Below, in pieces: positions 9,589 through 20,308 of a stretch of 64,000 bases of DNA. A program made the position numbers and the translations under genes. Source of the DNA: Posidonia oceanica (Eukaryota; Streptophyta; Magnoliopsida; Alismatales; Posidoniaceae); contig JAZBRS010000029.1 of the NCBI GenBank assembly GCA_037176725.1, forward strand, positions 121,181,001 through 121,245,000. Reading direction: 5' to 3'. The first letter of the stretch is position 1. Each line of letters starts with the position of its first letter. Under the pieces are notes generated by a model that saw nothing but the letters and a program-made list of their open reading frames with translations, had not been told where the DNA came from and ran no database searches.

Positions 9589-12500
9589 TGTTGACACCCC
9601 ATTTTGACAGGCTGAGTCAATTGGAATCCTCTAGTGACTTCTGGATCCAAATCTAGGTCCAAACCTACACATTCCTTTTCATCATTCTCTTCAAAACAAG
9701 CCCAAACTTAACCAAGAATCACACCTCTTTTCCAAGTCTGAAAACTACCCAAAAACCATAAGAAAACTCACCATCCCCAACTTAACAAACCTATCAAAAA
9801 CCCTTAGAAATTTCTAACCAAAACCATTCCTAAAAACCCTAGAAAACCTAGGTAAAACTACCCTTTTTCTACACCTCAAAATCCTTCCAAAACCTTCCCA
9901 AATCCAAACCCAAACCCTAGATCGAACACTAGAGACCCTAGGCCACACACTCCCCAAATTTCACCTCTTTTCTAAACCTCTAACCCTTCATTTTTTCAAA
10001 TTATCCTTTTCTCTCTCTTGGATTATTCTTTTCTCTCTCCTCTCTCTCTCCTGATTATTCCCCTTCTTTTCACTCCCTTCTCTCTCTTCTTCTTGCCTGA
10101 TTGTGGGCCCACCTTGTGCATCTATCTCTTCTGTATTTTATTTATATTTTTATTTTATTTTTAGATTATCTTTTGATTTTCTAAAATTTATTTTCCTTCC
10201 ACTCCTCTCTTTCTTCTTTACTCCTTCATTTCTCCCTTTTCTTCTTCCTTTTCATTTTCTTTTCCATTCTTCTACTAAATCTCTAAAAAAACCCTTAAAA
10301 AACCTTTAAAACTCTAAAACAAAAGAAAAACAAATCAAAATCCTAAAAAGAAACAATTAAAAACATTAAACAAACAATTAAAAACAAAAGCCTAACTAAA
10401 ACCAACTAAAACTAAAAACCATGAATGCGATCTAAAAAATACTAAACTAATAAAAAGAAAATGCTATAAAATCAAGCAAAAACCCGAATATACTCAAAAC
10501 AAACCAAAAGTAAAAACCCTACTAAAAATAATCAAAAAACAAATCCTAAGAAGAAAGAAAACAATTAAAAAAACATTAAGACAACTACTTAAGAAAAAGA
10601 GAAACTTAACTAAACAAATCTAAAAGAAACAACTAGAAAATTTTAAAAACAACTTAAAATTTCAAAAAGAAAAAAGGGAAAAGGGAAAAGAACTTAACAA
10701 GGAAAACCTAACTAAAGAAAGAAAAATATATTAAAAGAACTTAACAAACAAAATCAAAAATAATTTAAAGAAGACTTAAGAAAAAATCCTAAAAACTAAA
10801 ACACCTCCTAACTAATTACATCCTTTAAGAAGCCTAATCAAAAACCCCAACTTAACAACAAAAACTTAACAAGAAAAACTTAACTAAAAAAAAAAAACAA
10901 TTTAAAAGACTTAACAAACAATTAAACAAAATCAAGAAACAAATTAAAAGAAAACTTAAAGAAAATCTTAAAAACTTAAATCAAACATTAAAACTCTTCT
11001 TAATTCTAATTAACCAATTAAAAACAACCATTAAAAACCTAATCTAAAATCCTAACTTAAACACAACTACTCTAAAAGCTTTTTTAGAGCTTTTTCTATT
11101 CTTATATTTATTTTTATTTTTACTTTTAATTTTCTTCTTCTTTCTTTTCTTCCTTTCTTTTCCTTCCTTCCTTCCTTTCTTCTCTATTTCTTTTTCTTGC
11201 TTTTGGTCCAGCCCAGTTGCTGGCCTTCTCCCCCTTCTTTCTTTTTTTCTTTTTTTTTTTTTTTGCGCAGCCCAGCCCACGCCCGCAGTCCTCCTCCTCT
11301 TCCCTCCTTCTTCTTCTTCTTCTTCCTCAGACAGCTTCTTCTCCCGCAGCCAACTCCTTCCTTATTTCAAATTCAACTTCTCCCTGTTGGTCACCTCAGC
11401 ACCAGCTCACCCCCTTCCTCTCTCAGCTCTCAGCGGATCTCCCGGGGGGGCATTAATTGCCCGTCGCCTCGCCGGCCACTCATCTCCATCAACTGCAGCT
11501 CGCGCCGGTGGGATTTCAAAATCCCAGCCCACGCTCGTCTCCATCCCCAGCTCCTGATAAAACCTCACCTCTTCTCCTCCTTCAACACCTTTTGTCGTCC
11601 TGAGAGAGAGAGCAATCTAGAGCACCCTGAGAGCCTCCATTCTCCTCCTCTGCCTTGCAAAAATTCAGACCTCTTCTTCCTCCTTGATTCCATCCAAACT
11701 AGAGCCTCGATCCCCAGCAAACCACTCCCATTTCGCCCCCCAATCTCACCCAGAATCCCAACAATTCACCCTTCCATTCCACAGCCAGAGCCACCCCAGA
11801 ATCACCCTGACACTTCCATTTTCACTCAGCAGAACCCACCACCTCCACCTTCCAAAATTCCCAACACCTCAGATCACGAAACCTTACCAAAATCCACCCA
11901 GCAACTCACCAGAATCCCACCTTCCTAGACCACCTGAACTTCAGCCCTCACCCCCATCATAGCCGGAACCTTCCACTTCAAACACCTGTGACCTATTCTG
12001 TCCAGAATTTCCTCCACCTACAATCTTCCACCACGAACCTCCACCAGCCCTTCCAAGCATCCTCACACCTTCACTGAGCAACCAGAAACCCACCGGCACC
12101 TTCCAATTGATCCAGAGGGCAACAACCAGCTCTCCCGACCTCCGGCGTCTTCTGTGTACCCAACAGAAGTCGATCCCACCTCCAGTCGTCGAAGCTCCGT
12201 TCCAGCTGCCATGGAAGCTCCGGAGCGTCACCAGGAGCTGAACCAGACACCCGGAAGCCGTCGACAATGCCTACAGCAACCAGCCCAACCTCACCGTCTT
12301 CTGCAAAATCAACCGACGTCGGGGGGACTTCCCAGCTAGCGAAACAAGTAATCTTCTTCATCCCTAGGCTAGCTCTCTCCCCCTCTTGCTTTTCCAGCCT
12401 TTAGACTAGGGTTTCCCTTCCTCTGCCGCCGAGTCAGCGCCGCCATTGACCTCTTCTTCTCCGGCGAGCTCTGAGCTCGGATCGCCGTTCTAGCAGCAGA

Positions 12501-14569
12501 ACTCCGCTCCGTTGATCGCTCGAGGTCCGCACGGCCTCTAGGAGCACAGCTGTGCTTTCAGATCACTCCCTCGACGCTCCAGTTCTCCAGTCTACTTCAA
12601 AACCTTTCGTAGTGCTCCGTCGTCTTCTCCGGCCATCCTCAGGCTACGTCACGAGCCGCCGACGCTGCACCAACCTCCGCACAGCTCTGGAGCACGACGC
12701 CCGCCGCTCAGCGCCTCCCCAGCGTCCCTCCTCCGCCGTTCATGGCCACTGGTAGCAGTTGCTACAGTGTCCATGGCTACTGAGTTTACTGTGCATTTAT
12801 TTTTATCCACTATGCTAATTTTGCCATGTATTGCATTTTCTACCTCCTATTCTTATTTAATTGCTTTCCAGTCTTGCCATCGTTTAAGAATCATTTAAGT
12901 TTGAATTTAAATCATATGAAATTGCATAAAAAACCTAAAAATCTGATTAATTACTAGTTAGTCCTCCTACTGTGTTTTCCTTTTAGATTTATTTTAGTTC
13001 AACCCCAGCATTTTTTTTATTTTCATTTCAGTCCTCTGCTGTTATAGTTTATTTATTTTTCTTTACATTCAACCCAGTTATTTATTTTATTTACATTCCA
13101 GTCCATTTACAGTTCATTTAAGTTTCTGCTCATTTACTTTCTAGTCCAGCTGTTTATTTTATTTACTTATTGGTCCTGTAGTAGTTCAAACATAGATTTT
13201 CTTCTTTATTTTTTAGTCCAGCTTCTTTTTATTTTTGCATTTCAGTCCTTTAGTTGTAAATCTCATTTAATACTCTGATTTTACCTTAGTAAATTGCATT
13301 TTAATCCTGTCTTTTATTTTATTTGCTTTTTGGTCCTCTGATCTGTTAATCAAAGCATTTATTTTCTTACTTTCCTTACTGCATTGCATTCCTTCCTCAT
13401 GTTTTCTGATTTTTGCACATAGGCCCTCTGCATGTTTAGAAACTCATTTAAATGCATACTTTTGCTTATAAAATTGCATTTTAGCCCCTGCATATTTAAA
13501 AATTGCACATAAGTCCACTGATTAATTCACAGACCATTTAAAATCATTGCTTTACCTTATAAAATTGCATTTCAACCCCTGCATGTTTTCAAATTGCACA
13601 TTAGTCCTCCACATGATTTCAAAACTTATTTAAATGCATGTTTACCTTATTAAATTGCATTTTAAACCCTGCATTTTGTAAAATTGCACTCAGACTCCCA
13701 AGTTTTCAAAAACCTTGCATATAAGCCCCTAACTTTTCAAAATCTTTGCATTTAGGTCCTTAACTTTTTCAAAAATTACATATAGGTCCCTAAGTTTTCT
13801 GAAAAGTTATTCTTAGGTCATTTTCTTGCATTTCTGCATGCATTGCACCCATGCATCTTTGCATTTGACATTTTTGCACACACTTAAGCACACTTAGCTC
13901 CCATTTACATGGGAGGACCTGTTTTGCACACCCTTAGGACCTCCTTTACACTTAAGTCCATTTTTCTCCCCTGTTCTGGCCCTTCTGCCTTGAAGCCAGC
14001 ATATCTTCAAATCGGGCCGCCGGATCTTCTCAACCAAGCTACCTGGACGACTTCAGTGGAGCGTTCTTCCATATGGATCAAGCATGTCTCAGATTAGGCT
14101 TCAGATTTCCAAGGTAAGTCCATCTGAACCCCTGCACAGCATACATTTGCACATCATTTGCATTGCATGCATTGTTTTTGCTTCTCGCTTTCTCGAGCAT
14201 GTAGATTAGGACCTTCTCTCCTTGTCTATCAACTCTGTCTCCCTTTTTCGCGTACTCTTGGTATCTTTGGGTTGTGTTTTCCTTGGATTCACTACTAATT
14301 GCGACTTTCTTCCCCTTTTCCACGATCCGATCGCATCGCGAGCTTTTGGCAGCGTGCGAGACATATCGTGGGACACTTTGGTGGGAAACAGTCACAAGAC
14401 AGTGGTGATCCCTCCACTTGCTTCCTTTCCCCTTTGTAGGTCTTCACACCTACATTGCGTGGTCTTTAACCAGCGCTTGTTCTTACACTTGCATCGTTTG
14501 CCTCCCCTTTGCTTCTCTTGCTCTTCCTCTTTGCATCTGCATCTGCATGGCGTTATCGATGTTTTATTT

Positions 14570-14855
14570 CGCTTGCTTTCGCACCATTTTGCGTACCTGT
14601 TTCGTTTTTGGCACCGTTTCGCGTGCCCGCTTTGTTTCTCGCACCGTTTTACGTGTCGATCTTATTTTCTCGCACCGTTTTGCATGCTGGCTTTGTTTCT
14701 CGCACCGTTTCACGTGTCGCTCTTGTTTCTTGCACCGTTTCGCGTGCCGTTTCTGTTTCTCGCGCCTTTTTGCATGCCGATCTTGTTTTCTTGCACCGTT
14801 TCGCATGTCGCTCTTGTTTCTCGTATTGCTTTGCGTGTTTTATGCTGTTTTCTCT
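14570..14855 (+). repeat. LTR minisatellite (solo LTR)
   Basis: About nine diverged units of 29-31 bp built on GCACCGTTTTGCGTGCC plus a T-rich spacer. The same array occurs in the three other family LTRs with different unit number and sequence. Confidence 0.85.
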
Positions 14856-15151
14856 TACATGTCGCCCGCATTGCTTGGTTTTACCGACGTTTTGCTTTTC
14901 TGCTTGCATTTGCGTATAGGGCAGTGATGCTTACTGCCTGGAGTTCTCACAAACCAGGTTTCACCTGGTTCGGAACACAGACAGTGTTACTGAGCACTTA
15001 GACAGCACGTTTACTTCCTTGCATTGCATTCCATCACTTAGAGCACACATTCGAGCATCCATTTAGGCATTCATTGGCACTTAGGCATTCAAACCTGCAT
15101 TTCCCTGCGTATGCGAGCGTAAGCCTAGAAAGACCGATTCTCGGGCGTGTC

Positions 15152-15175
15152 GGGGGTGCCTAACACCTTCCCCGC
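15152..15175 (+). promoter_or_regulatory. Conserved LTR hairpin GGTGCCTAACACC
   Basis: A CGGGG-GTG / CAC-CCCCG hairpin, strictly conserved in all four family LTRs (also about 26280-26303, 40082-40107 and 54133-54160), 370-395 bp before the LTR end. The position fits the end-of-transcript part of an LTR. A role in 3'-end formation or RNA structure is an inference. Confidence 0.5.
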
Positions 15176-15535
15176 ACGTAACAGGAGTCCTTGCCTAGTC
15201 TTTTGGCCTGCAATGACCATATTGCCCTTATCCTAGGCATGAGTTATATCATTTGCATTCATTCGCATTTGTTTTCTTTTGCATTGCATCCTTTGCTTGG
15301 TTTTGCGTGTTAATCCACGCATTTCTCCGATTTTCCTTGTCTCTCGAAAATAGACACGGTGGCGGCTCTGAATTGTCTTATCTTCTTCTTTTCTTATCTT
15401 TTCTCCTCTGTTTCAAGTGTTCTCGAGTTGAGCCTTCCTCCTCGGACATAGCCGCTTATAGTGAGCCTGATTCTGATCGGTGCACGCGAGCTTTTGGCAG
15501 TGTGCATGGACGATCTGAACACCGGGATTACTATA

Positions 15536-15540
15536 ACATG
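15536..15540. repeat. Target-site duplication ACATG, right copy
   Basis: Identical to 9584-9588 and directly after the LTR end. Confidence 0.9.
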
Positions 15541-16410
15541 TAAAAGGATTTAATTGTTAAGCTTGTTACCTAAATGGATTAGTGAAAGGTTTAAGTTGGT
15601 TTAGAGTTGGACTTTTAACTTTTGAATTTTAAAGTTAGGATATTAAAGATGGACTTTTAAAGAATGGATGTTTTTTAAAAGATGGATTTTAAAAGATGGA
15701 TTTTAAAAGAAATGGATTTTAAAAGATGGATTTAAAAGATGGATTTAAAAAGAAGATGGATTTAAAAAAGAAGATTTAAAAAGATGGATTTAAAAAGAAA
15801 GATTTTAAAAAGGGATTGATTAAAAAGAAAATGGATTTAAAAAAGGGATTGATATTAAAAAGGGATGGATTTAAAGGATGATGGATTAAAAGAAAGATTT
15901 TAAAAAGGGATGGATTAAAAAGAAGAAAGGTTTTTAAAAAGGGATGGATTAAGAATAAGAAAGGTTTTAAAAAGGGATGAATTAAAAAGAAGAAAGGTTT
16001 TAAAAAGGGATGGATTAAAAAGAGGAAAGGTTTTAAAAAGGGATGGATTAAAAAGAGATCAATTTTTAAAGATGGATTTTAAAAAGATCAATTTTTAAAG
16101 ATGGATTTTTAAAAAGATCAATTTTTAAAGATGGATTTTTTTAAAAAAGGATCAATTTTTAAAGATGGATTTTTAAGGATCAATTTAAAGGGATTATCTT
16201 TAAGGATTGAATTTAAAGGGATTATCTTTAAGGATTGAATTTAAAGGGATTATCTTTAAGGATTGAATTTAAGTTTAAGTTGGTTAGTTAAAGTGATGCC
16301 TTTCTTTTCCCTTTTTGTTGGTTATGTGGATTACTTAACGTTTAGGGAAACAATTAAGGGAATTATTAATGGCTTTGACTGACTATGCTCTGCTTGTGAC
16401 ACCATTTCAG
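15541..16410 (+). repeat. Intron 1 of the PMD gene, right part, with a GGATTTAAAAAGA-type array
   Basis: From about 15650 to 16190 the intron is made of short degenerate units such as GATGGATTTTAAAA and AAAAAGGGATGGATT. Then come three copies of a 29-bp unit with AAGGATTGAATTTAAAGG (about 16190-16265). It is purine-rich on the plus strand. It ends in CCATTTCAG before exon 2. No coding potential. Confidence 0.85.
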
Positions 16411-19233
16411 GACTTCTGACGAGGAGGGACAAGGCTAGCCCTTCCACTACGGAGGTGAGCTCCTCTCGTCCCCGCAAGCTCTGGGCGAGGCGTTCATGTG
16501 CGCCGTCTCCTGTCTAGCCTGAGGTTGGTGACGGGGGTGCCCCCGATTCAAGTGCGGTCCCTTCTCCTCCCAGGAGAGCCCGTACAACGATAGAGCTCGC
16601 AGAGCTAGGACAGGTGAGGTTATTTTATGTGTTTTTGGCTTTTATTAAGTTACTTTGCTTGATTGTTGTTAAGTTACTAATGTTTTTAATGTTTTCTTTT
16701 ATGCCAGATGCCATTGTCGAGCCAGACGCGCTCTAGCTAGAATGACTTGCATGAGACGTACCTCGACCTCCCAAAGTTCCAGCAGGCGAGACTTGTGGGG
16801 ATGGGCTTCAGCCACTTCTTGGATATCATGCCCTTTGAGATTCACCTCGGACTTCTGGTTTCTTTTGCCGAGAGGTACAATAGGAGTTCTGACAGCTTCA
16901 TCTTTCGCGTGGGTGAGATGATGATCACCCTAGAGGACGTAGTGCGGCTGGTGGGTCTGAGGGTTGATGGAGAGCCTGTGGTGGCGACTTTGCAGCCCTG
17001 CTATGGTGACGAGCTAGAGGCCTGTTATGGTGCACGACCTCCCCCTTCTAGTCACTTCCATACACGCGTCAACGTCAGGTGGCTGAAGGACCGACTGGAC
17101 GACCTTCTTCTTGTTGACGAGGTGACCCTAGAGATAGCGGATCAGCAGCTCCAGCTCTTTTTGTCCATTCTGTTTCTTAGACTCTTCTTCGGCACGTCTT
17201 CTCAGATGCTACATGTCGATTTTGCCCCTCTCCTTCTGAATGTGGAGAGGATTGGTAGATATTCCTAGGGTTCAGCCGTGTTGGTCTACCTGATCTCTTG
17301 GCTGGAGTCTTTTGCTGTAGGCCAGACCCACTCTCTTTCGGGCTGTCTGCCTCTTTTTCAGGTTTGTGCTTTATTTGCTTGCCTTCTGTTTGTTTGACTA
17401 TTGCTGACTTCGAACTATTCCTTTGTGTGACAGGCCTGGATTTTTGAGCACTTTGTGTACCTTCGACCTGGAGTCCCAGGAGATGGTCCCGTCGAGTTTC
17501 CCCGGGCTCGGTGGTGGAGTGAGGTGCAGTTGGCTTCGGAGCGGCTTCGCCCTGTGAGACATCTGGGCCACTTCCTCTTAGAGATCCTCCTAGAGGAGTG
17601 GGTGAGTTTCAGTGCTTAGACCCCTCTTTCCTGCACAGTTTACTGGTTTCTGACTGATTTGTGCTTGCAGGTTGTCTGGAGACCCTACTCCAAGGGTGAG
17701 CATGCTGATGAGGAGCCCATGTCACACGATTCCCACTTGTTCTTTCGAGAGTGTTGGCTTTTTAGTCTCTTCTGGTGTCACTACAGCTAGGTGGGCCGTG
17801 TCCTACGACAGTTCGGCCTTCGGCAGGTTGTTCCGGTAGCAGGTCCTGCAGATTGCTCTCGAGGATCCATTTGGGGAGGTCGGACTGATACTCCTCAACG
17901 GTTTGGAGAGCAGCTTGAGAACTGGCGCTTGGGTGGCACAGAGCCCCTTTCTAGTGGTTCTGCAGAGACAGAGGCAGCGTGGAGGACCTGATTTGATTCT
18001 GAGTTTGACTGTTTGATTGTCTTCCATCGTGACGTCTTTTATGGTCGCTCCAACGTACTGATGGGCGCTGGTCCTAGTGTAAGCATTGGCGACCTTCGTC
18101 ATGAGTTGGCGATTGCCCGCAGCTGTATTGAGGAGCTGGTAAGCAATCTCTTTTGGTGTTGTGTTATTCTGCTGCTCCTTTACTTGTTCACTTGCTTACG
18201 CATCTTCCTTGTTTGCGTAGATGGACGCCTCAGAGGGGATGACTGAGGCGTTCAGGACTCAGCAGGAGCAGTACTCCTTGAGAGTGGTGGAGCTGGTGCG
18301 GGAGAGGGACGAGCTCCTGTCCCAGATGGATGAGCTTCAAGCACGAGTGAGTCTAGTTTCCCCTTGTTAGTTGTTGGTGCCTGTTTCTGCTTGTCTAATT
18401 GTTGTCTTTGCTTTGATACAGGCTGAGGGTGCTTCGACGAGTGCAGAGCCTGCCCCTACTACCACCACAGGTCCAGCCGCTTCCCATGTCGAGGGCGTGC
18501 TTGCTGAGGAGGTCTGGGCTCGTGATTCAGAGGTACTACCGCACTTTTCTTGCTTTAAGTACTTGTAAATGCCTGTCCTCTAACTTGTATGGCTTCATTG
18601 TGCAGATTCAAGTGATGATGGATTTGATCCATACACCTCTGACTACCGGTCCCACTCAGAGTTAGCTTGATGATGTCTTGGGGCGTGCTGACGAGTTACA
18701 GGAGTGCCTGAGCCAGTGCGAGTGCCGTATCCAGGAGTTAGAGGCTCGTGTGGCGGCATCCGATGCGGCAACGGCTAGGGCTCAGTTTGAGGCTACTTCC
18801 CTGAGAAGGGTATTTCTGTTCTGTCTTTAATGCTTTAGTTGTAGCTAGCCTTTCTGTTTTCTGTTTATAAACTGCTCTAATTCTATGATTTGTTTTATTT
18901 CAGTTGAGTGATTTCCATGGGCGGCAGATGCGAGAAATGGAGATACGGCTGATGCAGACAGAGATAGTGGTTGCGACAGTGCTTCCTGGTGCTGATGTGG
19001 CTGATCTGATGCTTACCCCTGTTGCTGCAGCTCCTGCAGGGTCAGGGCATTCTATGGTCTTGACGGCTGAGCAAATCGCGAGAGCACGGTCTTCTCCCCA
19101 CCTTGAGATGGTTCGCTCCATCTTGAGGGAGTCTCGGGAGAGGAGTCAGAGTGGAGCAATGTCTTCTGTGGCGCAGCCTGCGCCGAGGCCTCCAGGTGGC
19201 AGACGCGAGGGTAGTGGTGAGTCCGGTCATTGA

Positions 19234-20303
19234 GCTTGTACCTTTCTTTTTGTCAAAGTCTGTATTTTCCTTTTGCTAGAGTCTGTACTTGTGAATATTC
19301 ATGTGAAAGGTTTTTGTTTCGCTTTGTTTCCTGCACATGCTTACTTTTCTTATTAGTAATCAACGAGCATACCTTCCTTGGAGAAAGATTTGGCTGAGTT
19401 AACTAATTAATCAAAGAGAAGGTATGTCAAATGAAAAGATTTAGGCTAAGTTAATTAATTAACAAGGGGCATAACAGATGTTAATGCAAAGAAAGCGTTC
19501 TTACTTTAAATGGGTGGAGGGAATTAATTTCTGGCCTCAGCTAAAGAGATGGAAATCAGAGCCCAGTAGACGCTGATTATGAGTCATCCGTGGATGCTCT
19601 AAAGATCATTATGCGAGTAATGTCTTTGTTGAGAGAGCGCACCCAAGCCGTGAGACACGCTTGAGTAGGACGCTAACTCCAAATCCTGGTGAGTCGATGG
19701 TTGCATCATCGGCCAGATTAATTCCAGTTTTCCTACTTACTAAGTTCTCACTTGTAGGTAGGTTGGATGTCTTGGTTTTTTTTCTAAGTTTTGTAATTTT
19801 TTTGGTGTTTTGGGTTTATGTGATTTTTTTTTTGGATTTTTGGGTTATATGATTTTTTTTTGGATTTTGGGTTATATGATTTCTTTGGATTTTGGGTTTA
19901 TATGATTTTTGGATTTTGGGGTTTTTTAATGGGGAAAGATGAGTACCTACTTTAAGCATTAGCCTCGGGGTCTGTTCCAACCAAATGAGTGGACCCTACA
20001 TTTGTGGACATGTCCCTTGGGCCATGCCTGCATCCTTTTAGAGACTTTGGTCCACACGCTAGTCCTTACTTGGGTTGCTACTCCCTAGGCCTTTTCAGTC
20101 CTTGACCACCTGGGGTTGCTTACTCCTTGCCTGTTAGTGAGAATAGAATAGGGGAAGTCTCGGGATATGGTGAACTCTCGGTTTTGGCTTAGGCCTTGAT
20201 TCCTGCTTGCCTTTCTTTAGTCCTTAATGCGTCTTTCTATGGTTTATACTTTTAGATGCACAGACAGCTTTTGCTGTGCTCTTTTCCTATCTTTGGACAG
20301 CTC
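19234..20303. other. Convergent 3' flank between the PMD gene and E3 integrase, left part
   Basis: It continues, across the E1 insertion, into 40427-40758. It has a T-rich array of GGATTTTGGGTTATATGATT units at 19790-19920 and ordinary sequence elsewhere. Near the E1 site are short repeats of TTGGACAGCT-CTTGCTG type (20262, 20294, and again at 40438 and 40480). No gene is seen. Confidence 0.6.
19790..19920 (+). repeat. Short tandem array of GGATTTTGGGTTATATGATT
   Basis: Four to five degenerate copies of a roughly 25-30 bp unit with variable T runs. Confidence 0.8.
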
Positions 20304-20308
20304 CTTGC
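20304..20308. repeat. Target-site duplication CTTGC of E1, left copy
   Basis: It precedes TGTTGACACC at 20309 and is identical to 40422-40426. Confidence 0.93.

Larger units (their letters stand above)
9589..15535 (+). mobile_element. Solo LTR of the E1/E2 family
   Basis: It begins TGTTGACACCCC and ends GGGATTACTATA, the same ends as the E1 and E2 LTRs except that the final CA has become TA. It is flanked by the 5-bp duplication ACATG, and no internal region is present, so this is a solo LTR left by recombination between two LTRs. The internal order matches the other family LTRs: CT-rich start, an A-rich and G-poor stretch (about 10300-11060), a CT-rich block, a GC-rich exon-like block (about 12400-12760), a T-rich block with ATTGCATTT phrases, a conserved block (13960-14100), a minisatellite (14570-14850), and the GGTGCCTAACACC hairpin (about 15152-15175). 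A long open frame at 11197-11928 is compositional. It is 5,947 bp. Confidence 0.93.
8527..19233 (+). pseudogene. Plant mobile domain (PMD/MAIL-like) gene with nine exons, antisense in E3
   Basis: Proposed exons: 8527-8611, 16411-16613, 16708-17361, 17434-17601, 17671-18138, 18221-18346, 18422-18532, 18606-18809 and 18904-19233. All introns have GT...AG ends. Exons 3-9 are each a multiple of three, and exons 1 and 2 together are too, giving about 782 codons. Exon 3 holds the PMD core (MGFSHFLDI, IFRVGEMMITLEDV, RLVGLRVDGEPV), exon 4 has WIFEHF, exon 5 has RVLRQFGLRQ, and exons 6-9 encode a charged, coiled-coil-like tail. PMD proteins (aminotransferase-like plant mobile domain, MAIN/MAIL relatives) are linked to transposons and silencing. 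Six premature stops (16515, 16738, 17266, 17788, 17989, 18663) all fit C-to-T or G-to-A changes, with no frameshift. Intron 1 carries a solo LTR. Exon 1 is the least certain. Confidence 0.7.
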
